Part shown: positions 7,856 to 14,907 of the stretch, piece after piece
Numbering within the stretch: the stretch's first letter is position 1
Layout of the letters: the number at the start of each line of letters is the position of its first letter
DNA from: Clostridium sp.
GTDB taxonomy: Bacteria; Bacillota; Clostridia; Clostridiales; Clostridiaceae
Reading direction: 5' to 3'
DNA: 22,774 nucleotides
NCBI RefSeq assembly: GCF_018372875.1
Contig: NZ_JAHAIF010000048.1
Span: 1-22,774 of the forward strand
Position numbers and translations under genes: made by a program
The notes under the pieces: generated by a model
Seen by the model: the letters and a program-made list of their open reading frames with translations, nothing else
Databases searched by the model: none
Told to the model about the DNA's origin: nothing

Positions 7856-8764
7856 TTATTCAAATATTATTTTGCTAAGTTCTTCTAAAGCTTCAATAAC
7901 ATTTAAGTTTGCACTCATACCAAATTTGGAACTATCAAGATAAACTACCTTACCTTCCTTAACTGCTCCAATATTTTTCCAAGCTGTATCTGTCTTAATC
8001 ATTTCTGCAAACTCTTTTTGTGTTTGCTCTGGAAGTGCATGAGTCATAACTAAAACCATATCTGGATTCATTTGTGATAAAGTTTCCTTATTATAAGTAA
8101 CAAAAGGTCCTGTTGTATCTGAAATAATATTTTTAGCTCCAACCATTTCTACTAAGTTTCCAACATAACTTTCTCCAGTAGCTAACATACTTACTCCCCC
8201 TGGTGCTGCAAATGCTACCATTACATTCTTTTCACCCTTTTCACTTGCAACTTCCTTAAGAAATTTTTCCTTTTCATCTAATTCAGCTAATATTGTTTCA
8301 CCATTTTCAATTTTATTAAACTTCTCAGCTAATGTTTTAATTGTTTCTCTAAGACCATCTACGCTATCTAAATTAACAAAAAGACTTGGTATATTATTTG
8401 ATTTAAATAACTCTTCATAATCATCTCCTAAAGTATCTGTAGATATTACTACATCTGGGCTTAAAGACTTTATTATTTCCATATCAGGGCTTATAGGATT
8501 ACCTACTTTAGTAGCATCTTTGGTAGATTCAGGTAAATTATATGATGATGTAGGTACGCCTGATACCTTTACTCCAAGCTTATCTAATATCTGTACAACA
8601 GCTACTGAAGTTCCTACTACTACTTCTGTTTGCTCTTCTACCACTGAAGTTTCTTTATTCTCTTTTGATGCTCCTGTATTTCCATCAGTTTTTGATCCAC
8701 AAGATACTAAAGATAATCCTAATACTCCTACTGCTGTTAATAATCCTAACTTCTTTAATTTCAT
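7856..8764 (-). CDS. Iron/heme ABC transporter substrate-binding lipoprotein
   Basis: A 302-residue lipoprotein: a type II signal (MKLKKLGLL..., lipobox LVSC with Cys22) followed by a Thr/Glu-rich linker and a class III (PF01497, BtuF/FepB-like) two-lobed binding domain. Signs of the domain are VVGTSVAVVQILDKLGVKVSGVP, MEIIKSLSPDVVIS, the long helix with ETILAELDEKEKFL, and the C-terminal lobe with GNLVEMVGAKNII and MNPDMVLVM. It would capture the ligand at the membrane face and deliver it to the permease. The site GTGGAGGAATAGAA supports the start; the gap to the sortase stop is 2 bp. Being next to a NEAT protein suggests heme, perhaps as an IsdE-like receptor, though no axial ligand can be assigned from sequence. 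Confidence 0.9.
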   Translation of the reverse strand: MKLKKLGLLTAVGVLGLSLVSCGSKTDGNTGASKENKETSVVEEQTEVVVGTSVAVVQILDKLGVKVSGVPTSSYNLPESTKDATKVGNPISPDMEIIKSLSPDVVISTDTLGDDYEELFKSNNIPSLFVNLDSVDGLRETIKTLAEKFNKIENGETILAELDEKEKFLKEVASEKGEKNVMVAFAAPGGVSMLATGESYVGNLVEMVGAKNIISDTTGPFVTYNKETLSQMNPDMVLVMTHALPEQTQKEFAEMIKTDTAWKNIGAVKEGKVVYLDSSKFGMSANLNVIEALEELSKIIFE

Positions 8765-8766
8765 TT

Positions 8767-9330
8767 CTATTCCTCCACTAAATTACCTTTTATGATTAAT
8801 CTATCTTTTCCTCCATTAGTACATGTTACTATGGTAATTTCTTTTTTTCCCACAAAGCTATTTAAAACTGTTGTATCCTCTGGCTCTACAACAAAGCTTT
8901 CACTGACTTTATATATAAATTCACCATTTAGCGCAGTTACTATCATTTCATCTCCAACATTAATCCTGTACATATTGTTAAAAACATTGTTATAAATAGT
9001 ACTACTATGACCAGCAATGGCAAAGTTTCCTTCCTCTCCTGGCATTGAAGTTCCCTGAAAATGGCCTATATTATGCTTTATTTCTTCATCACCAGTTCCT
9101 TCAACTATAATTCCTTCAATATTTAAAGATGGAACAATAATTTTTCCTATTTCATCCCCTACTTTTATATCCTCATAAACATTTTCTTTATTTTCTACTT
9201 CTTCTAATTTATTAACTAAACTCTCTTCTGATTTTTTAACTTCATTTATGTTTATATATTTACTTCCTAGTGCTACTAAGATAAATAAAATACCTAAAAC
9301 TATAAGAATATTAGAAATATACTTCTTCAT
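8767..9330 (-). CDS. srtD: Class D sortase
   Basis: A 187-residue transpeptidase with an N-terminal membrane anchor (about 6-25) and a compact sortase barrel. The catalytic triad is complete: His108 in AIAGHSS, Cys170 in TIVTC, Arg177 in GGKDR. Size, single N-terminal anchor and the TLxTC-like site fit class D, and C. perfringens SrtD is reported to process LPQTG-type signals. The gene directly upstream encodes a NEAT protein ending in LPQTGG, so this is very likely its dedicated anchoring enzyme. The ribosome site is AAGGAGTAAGAATT. It sits between the surface protein and the ABC genes, behind an intercistronic hairpin. Confidence 0.88.
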   Translation of the reverse strand: MKKYISNILIVLGILFILVALGSKYININEVKKSEESLVNKLEEVENKENVYEDIKVGDEIGKIIVPSLNIEGIIVEGTGDEEIKHNIGHFQGTSMPGEEGNFAIAGHSSTIYNNVFNNMYRINVGDEMIVTALNGEFIYKVSESFVVEPEDTTVLNSFVGKKEITIVTCTNGGKDRLIIKGNLVEE

Positions 9331-9348
9331 AATTCTTACTCCTTTATT

Positions 9349-9380
9349 AAAAGGGGAAAGGGAGATAAATCCCCTCCCTT
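9349..9380 (-). terminator. Intercistronic hairpin between NEAT gene and sortase gene
   Basis: On the minus strand, directly after the NEAT stop, GGGAGGGGA TTTA TCTCCC TTTCCCC TTTT forms a GC-rich hairpin with a short U tail. It lies inside the operon, 20 bp before the sortase start, so it probably works as a partial terminator or 3' stabiliser giving more NEAT mRNA than sortase/ABC mRNA. Confidence 0.6.
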
Positions 9381-9386
9381 AAAAAA

Positions 9387-10883
9387 CTATTTTTTCTTTC
9401 TCTTTAATAATCCTGCTGCCCCTAACATTGCTGTACCCATACCTAATAAAACATCACTACTTAAAGCTCCACCTGTTTGAGGTAGCTTTTCTACAGTAAA
9501 TTCTTTTACAAATGCCTTAGTATCCTTCAATAAAGTTACATCAAAGTCTACATTTCTTCCCATTGGTGCAACATATGTGTTTACCTTTATAGTTACATCT
9601 AATGATGGAATTTGGAATCTATATTTTGTGGTCTTATTATCTATTTTAGTTGCCTTTGCAGATACTTCTTTACCATTTATAGTAAACTTATGATTACTCA
9701 TATAGTCCATACCTGTAAAAGTTAGTGTTAAGTAATATTTTCCTTCTATCTCTTCTAATGAAGATGATTCATTTAAATATTGTCTAGCCATAGCTTGTCC
9801 AGTTGGGTTAGAGTGAGTTACCTTATTTTTGATTGTATAAAGCTTACCCTCTATAATTACAACTTCATCCTCTACCTTAGTTTCTGTAGTTGTACCTCCT
9901 GTAGTATTTCCAGTATTACTCTCAGTGGCTCCTCCTGTTGTACTACCTGTAGAACCTCCAGTTGATGGACCTGTTACAGCATCATTTCCTTCATCCTTTG
10001 ATGAATCACTATCACTTTTTTCTAATGTATCTTGTAAAAGTATCGTTTCAAAATCTGTATATCTATTCATCATTGTTACAAATACACTTACATCTATCTT
10101 GCTATCTAATGAGTTGATTTCAAAAGATACTTTGGCATTTTCTCTATCAATAACTGGATCAACTTCACTTCCATCTACCTTAATATTAATATCACCTATA
10201 AAACCAAAGGAACTTTCATTAAAGTTTAAAGTTAAATTATACTTTCCATCCTTTACTGTTACATCACTTACATCTTTTAAAGTTTTTCTTGCTGATGCAT
10301 TTCCTGTCTCTGCATTCCCTGTTCCTGTATACTTAACATCATTTTTTATTGTATAATTTCCGTTTTCAACCTTTTCAGCTGTTTCATATTCTTTTATTAA
10401 CTTTAAGCTATCTAAGTTATTGCTTAAGTTAAAACTTACCTGTCTTCCCATTACAACAATAAACATCTCCATTAAAACCTTTGAATCTAATGAAGGTATT
10501 TCATAAGTTATTGACATATTTCCACTATCAACTTTTCCATTTAAATCATTTCCATTTATACTAACCTTAAAGTTATTCATCATTGGGAAAAGATCTTCGC
10601 TAAAATATGTTGTTACTGATATAACTCCGTCTTTTACTATAACTTTACTCTTCTCTTTTACAGCATTTCTGGCCATTGATTGACCTGTATTATTGGATTC
10701 ATCTACATAATTTGTAACATTATTTACCTCATACTCACCATTTTTTAAGCTTTGAGATGCAAGTTCTACAAAACTCCCTTCTTGCGATACCACTGAAGCT
10801 TGTACAAGATTTCCTCCAACGCTTATTGTTGCTGCTACTATTAAAGCGGCAGCTAAAAACTTTTTAACTTTATTTCTTACCAT
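9387..10883 (-). CDS. Three-NEAT-domain cell wall-anchored heme-binding protein
   Basis: A 498-residue surface protein. Signal peptide about 1-29 (VQA cut); NEAT-like domain 1 about 46-162, domain 2 about 174-288, a Ser/Thr/Gly-rich linker about 289-340, domain 3 about 346-456; then LPQTGG (467-472), a hydrophobic segment and KRKKK. Each domain opens with the GxYxIxNxV strand and the SMAR/SAR/AMAR helix of NEAT domains. In typical heme-binding NEATs strand 8 carries YxxxY with the heme-ligating Tyr; here the three copies read VVMGRQVSF, VTMMNRYTDF and VAPMGRNVDF, with Met where the first Tyr belongs. The start at 10883 is chosen because GGAGGAGAAATA precedes it; an upstream in-frame start would add 11 residues. 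First gene of the operon; it is likely anchored by the adjacent SrtD and hands heme to the ABC importer. Some non-heme ligand cannot be excluded. Confidence 0.88.
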   Translation of the reverse strand: MVRNKVKKFLAAALIVAATISVGGNLVQASVVSQEGSFVELASQSLKNGEYEVNNVTNYVDESNNTGQSMARNAVKEKSKVIVKDGVISVTTYFSEDLFPMMNNFKVSINGNDLNGKVDSGNMSITYEIPSLDSKVLMEMFIVVMGRQVSFNLSNNLDSLKLIKEYETAEKVENGNYTIKNDVKYTGTGNAETGNASARKTLKDVSDVTVKDGKYNLTLNFNESSFGFIGDINIKVDGSEVDPVIDRENAKVSFEINSLDSKIDVSVFVTMMNRYTDFETILLQDTLEKSDSDSSKDEGNDAVTGPSTGGSTGSTTGGATESNTGNTTGGTTTETKVEDEVVIIEGKLYTIKNKVTHSNPTGQAMARQYLNESSSLEEIEGKYYLTLTFTGMDYMSNHKFTINGKEVSAKATKIDNKTTKYRFQIPSLDVTIKVNTYVAPMGRNVDFDVTLLKDTKAFVKEFTVEKLPQTGGALSSDVLLGMGTAMLGAAGLLKRKKK

Positions 10884-10941
10884 TATTTCTCCTCCTATAT
10901 CTCTGTGTATTGACAAAACTTATTTTTTAATCAATAATAAA

Positions 10942-10956
10942 TGAGAATCAATTTCA
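10942..10956. promoter_or_regulatory. Fur-like box in the divergent NEAT/AraC intergenic region
   Basis: TGAGAATcAATTTCA resembles the 7-1-7 Fur inverted repeat TGATAATnATTATCA (11 of 14 positions). It lies about 60 bp upstream of the NEAT start, where it would overlap candidate promoter hexamers on the minus strand (TTGAAA, TTGATT). It is consistent with iron repression of the operon. Confidence 0.6.
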
Positions 10957-11053
10957 ACTACATTTATATTAACATAGATATAACTAAGAACTTTTCACTA
11001 TATTTTCTATTTTTTTTAATATATTAAGTTTTATAGATCAGGAGAAATGTTAT

Positions 11054-11773
11054 ATGTTTTTATTTGAAGATATAGCTAAAGACTTTTATTACTGTACTTC
11101 TATTCCAATACTTGTACTTAATAAAAACTTTGAGTTTATATTTAACTACAAACACACAAAAGAAACTTTAAGTATTTTTACAAAGGAAGAAATTATTCAT
11201 AAATTAAAAGAACTTAAAGAAAGTAAACCAATTAATATAAAAGTGGAAAAGAACCTAATCTTTTCTGTAGTTACTCTATTTACTAGATGTCAAATACCAC
11301 TTATTTTTATATTTGGTCCTGTTACAACTAATAAGGATTTAAATAGAGATGGCATTATTTATATAAAGAATGAATGTTGCATAAATTATCTTAGAGATTT
11401 ACTAATATTAATATCTAAGGATAAATTTATGAGTATGCACTGTGAATACGCATATTCACCATTTGTTCTAAACGCAATAAAGTATATTCATAATAACTAC
11501 GATGAAGAAATAGACATGGAAAACTTATGCTCTAAGTTTAATATAAATAAAAGTTATTTTTGTAATGTCTTTAAGAAAGAAACTGGACTTACCTTTACCA
11601 ACTTTTTAAATACATTTAGAGTTGAAAAATCTAAAGAGATGCTTAAACACACCCAATATTCACTTTTAGATATTGCTCTTGCTACTGGATTTAAAAATCA
11701 AAGTTACTATAGTACAACATTCAAAAAAATTACAGGAATATCTCCAATTGATTATAGAAAAAAAGAGGCATAA
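11054..11773 (+). CDS. AraC-family transcriptional regulator
   Basis: A 239-residue protein with a C-terminal AraC/XylS DNA-binding domain (about 135-239): first helix-turn-helix EIDMENLCSKFNINKSYFCNVFKKETG, second with LLDIALATGFKNQSYYSTTFKKITGISPIDYRK. The N-terminal 125 residues form a small putative sensor with several cysteines (YYCTSIP, FTRCQIP, NECC) that could respond to metal, heme or redox; this is inference. AGGAG precedes the start by about 9 bp. It is divergent from the NEAT operon and shares the intergenic region with the Fur-like box, so the operon is its most likely target. Confidence 0.88.
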   Translation: MFLFEDIAKDFYYCTSIPILVLNKNFEFIFNYKHTKETLSIFTKEEIIHKLKELKESKPINIKVEKNLIFSVVTLFTRCQIPLIFIFGPVTTNKDLNRDGIIYIKNECCINYLRDLLILISKDKFMSMHCEYAYSPFVLNAIKYIHNNYDEEIDMENLCSKFNINKSYFCNVFKKETGLTFTNFLNTFRVEKSKEMLKHTQYSLLDIALATGFKNQSYYSTTFKKITGISPIDYRKKEA

Positions 11774-11784
11774 ATGCCTCTTTT
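11761..11784. terminator. Bidirectional terminator
   Basis: AAAAGAGGCAT and ATGCCTCTTTT form an 11-bp inverted repeat (11761-11771 and 11774-11784) spanning the AraC stop. T tracts on both strands let it serve the AraC gene and the convergent EFR1 gene. Confidence 0.8.
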
Positions 11785-11789
11785 ATCTA

Positions 11790-12557
11790 TTAAATAATAA
11801 AAAGCTCATTACCCTTTCTAGCACTGCATACCTTCTCTAACTTCTGTATCAATAAAGATAACTTTTCTTTATCTAACATTCGTGCATTCTTAGGGCAAAT
11901 AGATATACAACGCATACATGAAATACACTTTGACTCATCTAAAAATAGTGGATTACCTTTACATATGGCATTAGTAGGACATTTTTTAATGCATAGGCCA
12001 CATTTATTACATTCATTACTAACCACCGGGATAAATGGAACAACCTTAAATTCTTTATATGGGTTATTACCTGGAACCTGTACAACTTTTTCTGCACATT
12101 TTTTCTTAAGGACTGCTTTAATCTTTTTTACAAATCCCTTTAAATCTTTTTCATCTTCAATATCTGGTCTGCCTTTGCCAAACTCATGCATAATTGAGTG
12201 TTCTGCATTAGCCGCAATAGCTGCAATACAATGAAAATTACATTGCTCTAATGTATCTTCAAGCTCTAATAAAGTATCTTCATATGCACGATTCCCATAA
12301 ACAGCTATCATTATAGTGTCTGCACTCCCACCAGACATTTGTTTAATTCTAGATAAGGCTACCTGAGGAGCACGTCCACCAAAAGAAGGAACTCCAACAA
12401 TACAAATATCATCTCTTTCAAAACTATACTTAGAAAAATCATTTTCTGCTAAAGATAAATCAATTTCTCTCTTATCACAATTCCATTCTTCACTAATAAT
12501 ATCTAAAACCTTTTTTGTTCCTCCAGTAGGACTAAAATAAATAAGATTAAGTTTCAT
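11790..12557 (-). CDS. EFR1-family flavodoxin/ferredoxin fusion
   Basis: A 255-residue soluble redox protein. The N-terminal half is flavodoxin-like (YFSPTGGTKKVLDII forms the FMN phosphate loop; VPSFGGRAPQVA and VYGNRAYEDTL are further flavodoxin-type segments). The C-terminal half has two 4Fe-4S clusters: CNKCGLCIKKCP (about 183-194) and CISCMRCISICP (about 212-223). The layout matches the clostridial EFR1 family. It could move electrons from FMN to a partner reductase; with the heme/iron island beside it, a part in iron reduction or heme breakdown is possible but unproven. Site GGGGGAGAGTATAAA and a near-consensus promoter precede it, so it is its own unit. Confidence 0.88.
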   Translation of the reverse strand: MKLNLIYFSPTGGTKKVLDIISEEWNCDKREIDLSLAENDFSKYSFERDDICIVGVPSFGGRAPQVALSRIKQMSGGSADTIMIAVYGNRAYEDTLLELEDTLEQCNFHCIAAIAANAEHSIMHEFGKGRPDIEDEKDLKGFVKKIKAVLKKKCAEKVVQVPGNNPYKEFKVVPFIPVVSNECNKCGLCIKKCPTNAICKGNPLFLDESKCISCMRCISICPKNARMLDKEKLSLLIQKLEKVCSARKGNELFII

Positions 12558-12630
12558 ATTTTATACTCTCCCCCAACTTATTAGTTACTTATTAAAAATT
12601 TAACTACTAACCTTAAATACCACAATCTTC

Positions 12631-12659
12631 ATTATATGACTCTTATTTCTCTACTTCAA
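12631..12659 (-). promoter_or_regulatory. Promoter of the EFR1 gene
   Basis: On the minus strand TTGAAG (12659-12654), a 17-bp spacer and a perfect TATAAT (12636-12631), about 75 bp upstream of the EFR1 start. No iron box is evident. Confidence 0.7.
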
Positions 12660-12669
12660 TATCCATTCG

Positions 12670-13917
12670 TTATATTCTACTACTCATCATCAAATAGTCC
12701 TCTTCCCCATTACCTCCACTTAAAGGACTTATTCCAGAATTAATAAAAGTTGATCTAACAACTGATTTACTTCCAAACCTGCTTCTTAAAGAATCTAAAG
12801 TTTTATCTAGTGCCCTTTGTTTATCAATCCTTTCACCATCAAAAAGTGAAGTTTGAAAAAATTCATTATAACATAAATCAGTAACCCTTACCCCTATCTG
12901 CCTAATAGGCTCCTTACTCCAAGCTTCATCAAAAGCCTTAACTATTTCTCTATAAATATCTATTGTACAATCTGTATAATTCTCCATCTTCCTTTGATGA
13001 CTATATTTTTCAAAGGCATTACTTTTAATAGAAATTACAACCACTCTACATAAACTATTACACTTTCTAAGCCTTAAACTCATCATTTCTACAAGAGAAA
13101 GAATAATCCTTAGAGCCTCTTCTCTCTTTGTAACATCCCATGGAATGGTAGTTGAATTACCTAAACCTTTCATATTTATATAGCTTGTGCTTCTTATCTC
13201 TGAAGAATCTATTCCATTTGCATAATTATGAAGAACTATCCCAAAGCTTTTAAATGTACTCTTTAAAATTTCTAAATTATAAGTTGCAAGCTCACCTATA
13301 GTTTCTACATTTAACTTCTCAAGTTTTTTCTTTGTTGCCCTACCAACCATAAAAAGTTCCTCTACTGGTAAATGCCACATCTTCTTTTCTATTTCATTTT
13401 CAAAAAGTGTATGAATAGAATTCTTAGGGTTAAAATCACTTGCCATCTTTGCAAGTAGCTTATTAGTACTTATACCTATGTTTACATTAAACCCAAGTTC
13501 ATCCCTTATTCTACTTTGAATTTCTACTGCTTTTTCCATATAATTTTCTTTATAATGAGACACATCAATAAACACCTCATCTACAGAAAACCTTTGTATC
13601 TTAGGGGAATATTCACATAAAAGTTTATACATTGCATTAGAACTTTGCATATATAGACCATAATCTGGAGGATATATTAAGAGCTTAGGACACTTTCTTA
13701 AAGCTTCATAAGTAGATTCTCCTGTCTTAATTTTAAATTTCTTAGCAGGTATTGATTTTGCTAATACGATTCCATGCCTCTCTTCTGTTTTCCCTCCTAT
13801 TATTGAAGGAACTTCTCTAATATCTATTTTACTTTTCCCAAGTTGAAGAAGGTTTACTGCTGTCCATGAAAGATAAGCTGAATTAACATCAATATGAAAT
13901 ATTATTCTACTACTCAT
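12670..13917 (-). CDS. dinB: Y-family DNA polymerase (Pol IV-like)
   Basis: A 415-residue translesion polymerase. Catalytic residues are present: Asp10 in FHIDVNSAY, and Asp113/Glu114 in FSVDEVFIDVSH; the helix-hairpin-helix VGRATKKKLEKLNVETIGELA follows (about 198-218), and the little-finger domain ends in the clamp-binding motif QTSLFDG. It copies damaged DNA with low fidelity. AGGTGAATTAAT supports the start; the small SOS protein gene ends 10 bp upstream, so the two form an operon under the LexA-box promoter. It could be classified as DinB or as the related UvrX/UV-resistance polymerases. No clear terminator follows before the EFR1 promoter. Confidence 0.93.
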   Translation of the reverse strand: MSSRIIFHIDVNSAYLSWTAVNLLQLGKSKIDIREVPSIIGGKTEERHGIVLAKSIPAKKFKIKTGESTYEALRKCPKLLIYPPDYGLYMQSSNAMYKLLCEYSPKIQRFSVDEVFIDVSHYKENYMEKAVEIQSRIRDELGFNVNIGISTNKLLAKMASDFNPKNSIHTLFENEIEKKMWHLPVEELFMVGRATKKKLEKLNVETIGELATYNLEILKSTFKSFGIVLHNYANGIDSSEIRSTSYINMKGLGNSTTIPWDVTKREEALRIILSLVEMMSLRLRKCNSLCRVVVISIKSNAFEKYSHQRKMENYTDCTIDIYREIVKAFDEAWSKEPIRQIGVRVTDLCYNEFFQTSLFDGERIDKQRALDKTLDSLRSRFGSKSVVRSTFINSGISPLSGGNGEEDYLMMSSRI

Positions 13918-13927
13918 ATTAATTCAC

Positions 13928-14188
13928 CTAAAACTTAAATAGAATCCACTTTTTAGTTAATAGTTCATATTTAATTTCAAAAATTCTCTCTATTCCATTA
14001 ACTGAAGCTATACATACAAACTTCTCCATTACATTTCCTGCAAGCTTTTCTATTTCCCTATTTACTACTCTATTTATCTTAATTACCCTTTCTTCTTCAT
14101 CCTCATTTATTCTAAACCTTAAAGGCTTTACCCCCCCATCTTTTTCAAAACACGCTATAACATCAATTGATTTTGACACTACTTTCAT
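13928..14188 (-). CDS. Small SOS-operon protein upstream of dinB
   Basis: An 86-residue basic, strand-rich protein (KVVSKSIDVIACFEKDGG, RFRINEDEEERVIKINRVV, IFEIKYELLTKKWILFKF) with no signal or membrane segment. The ATG at 14188 has GGAG 8 bp upstream; the upstream GTG at 14197 overlaps that site and is less likely. It is the first gene behind two LexA boxes and is 10 bp from the polymerase gene, so it should be DNA-damage induced. I recognise it only as a type of small protein found before dinB-like genes in clostridia; its role, perhaps as a polymerase partner, is not known. Confidence 0.7.
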   Translation of the reverse strand: MKVVSKSIDVIACFEKDGGVKPLRFRINEDEEERVIKINRVVNREIEKLAGNVMEKFVCIASVNGIERIFEIKYELLTKKWILFKF

Positions 14189-14204
14189 AATCTTCACTCC
14201 ATCG

Positions 14205-14218
14205 CAAACATTTGTTCG
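14205..14218 (-). promoter_or_regulatory. LexA (DinR) box 1
   Basis: Read on minus, CGAACAAATGTTTG matches the Gram-positive SOS consensus CGAACRNRYGTTYG at every position. It lies between the -10 hexamer and the ribosome site of the SOS operon. Confidence 0.85.
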
Positions 14219-14223
14219 TATTC

Positions 14224-14253
14224 ATTATAGCAGAACACTTGTTCTTTTGTAAA
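14224..14253 (-). promoter_or_regulatory. Promoter of the SOS operon
   Basis: On minus TTTACA (14253-14248), an 18-bp spacer and TATAAT (14229-14224). LexA box 2 lies inside the spacer. Confidence 0.7.
14232..14245 (-). promoter_or_regulatory. LexA (DinR) box 2
   Basis: AGAACAAGTGTTCT matches the SOS consensus except for the outermost base on each side. It overlaps the promoter spacer, 13 bp from box 1. Confidence 0.8.
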
Positions 14254-14264
14254 GATATTCTTAA

Positions 14265-14288
14265 ATAAAAAACTCCGATTTCTCGGAG
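14265..14288 (-). terminator. Rho-independent terminator
   Basis: On minus CTCCGA GAAA TCGGAG followed by six T and ATTT: a GNRA-capped stem. It ends the minus-strand unit that includes the 33-residue peptide gene and isolates it from the SOS promoter. Confidence 0.85.
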
Positions 14289-14353
14289 GTTTTTCTAGCC
14301 AATAACTGACTCCATATATTCAATTATTATCTTTGCACTTTAATCATTAAACT

Positions 14354-14455
14354 TTATAATATATTACATCTAATTATTTTTATTATCCATCTTACAAAGA
14401 AAAATATTAGTGTTCCAGTAATAATTAGTGGTAAAAGTTGTATAATATACTCCAT
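14354..14455 (-). CDS. 33-residue hydrophobic membrane peptide
   Basis: The ATG at 14455 opens a 33-codon frame: MEYIIQLLPLIITGTLIFFF then VRWIIKIIRCNIL. It is one transmembrane helix with a short basic C-terminal end, a shape usual for real single-span microproteins. A TATAAT lies about 33 bp upstream and a strong terminator 65 bp downstream, so it sits in its own short unit. The ribosome site is weak (GGGAAC 4 bp before the ATG). It could be a small regulator of a membrane protein or a type I toxin-like peptide; nothing in sequence decides. The transcript might alternatively act as an RNA. Confidence 0.5.
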   Translation of the reverse strand: MEYIIQLLPLIITGTLIFFFVRWIIKIIRCNIL

Positions 14456-14487
14456 ATTGTTCCCATAAAAATTAATTCTACAACCTT

Positions 14488-14493
14488 ATTATA
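14488..14493 (-). promoter_or_regulatory. Candidate -10 element for the 33-residue peptide unit
   Basis: TATAAT on the minus strand in the context ATGTATAAT. No good -35 hexamer is seen at 16-18 bp. Confidence 0.4.
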
Positions 14494-14544
14494 CATTATT
14501 TCCCTTGAAAAAATGTATATTTATTTTACTTCTTAATCCACAAT

Positions 14545-14558
14545 GCTCCAAGTCACAG
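14545..14558 (-). repeat. Copy A of a 14-nt intergenic motif
   Basis: Read on minus: CTGTGACTTGGAGC, flanked on its 5' side by a GATAT..TTTTG stretch. An identical 14-mer in the same orientation lies at 19303-19316 inside the candidate structured RNA. It lies in the 14494-14611 gap between the SHOCT gene and the peptide unit; nothing else is seen in that gap. Confidence 0.6.
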
Positions 14559-14611
14559 CAAAACAAATATCCACTTCTCTAATTCTGAGATAAGGAAATT
14601 ATAAAATTATA

Positions 14612-14851
14612 TTACTTTATATTTAAATTACTTCTTCTTTCCTCATATTCTTCAAAACTTATTTCTCCACTAGCATATTTTTCATTTAAAACATTAATAG
14701 CTTTATTATTACTGTTTCCTCCACTAAATAGTTTAAATAATAGATATATAATTAATCCAAAGACAGCAACTCTAAAACCTAAATATAAAAGACTAACTAT
14801 TAATGAGTCACCTCCCATTGTTCCTACATTAGAAATACCGCATCCAAACAT
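14612..14851 (-). CDS. SHOCT-domain small membrane protein
   Basis: A 79-residue protein: short Gly/Cys N-terminus (MFGCGISNVG), one transmembrane helix (about 19-42, VSLLYLGFRVAVFGLIIYLLFKLF), a GGNSNN linker and a C-terminal SHOCT module (AINVLNEKYASGEISFEEYEERRSNL, about 50-75). SHOCT modules are short helical hairpins common at protein ends and thought to promote oligomerisation. The ATG at 14851 follows AAAGGTGG; an upstream GTG at 14863 is possible. It follows the histidine kinase gene by about 57 bp and is probably part of the same transcript, perhaps as an accessory of the sensor. Confidence 0.75.
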   Translation of the reverse strand: MFGCGISNVGTMGGDSLIVSLLYLGFRVAVFGLIIYLLFKLFSGGNSNNKAINVLNEKYASGEISFEEYEERRSNLNIK

Positions 14852-14907
14852 AAATTTTCCCACCTTTCTTAAATCTAATAGGATTATAAAAAAGTCTTAT
14901 GAAGAAA

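Noticed and set aside
9780..10356. Plus-strand Ser/Pro-rich frames inside the NEAT gene
   Set aside because: They mirror the Thr/Gly linker and domain 2 on the opposite strand; no start signals.
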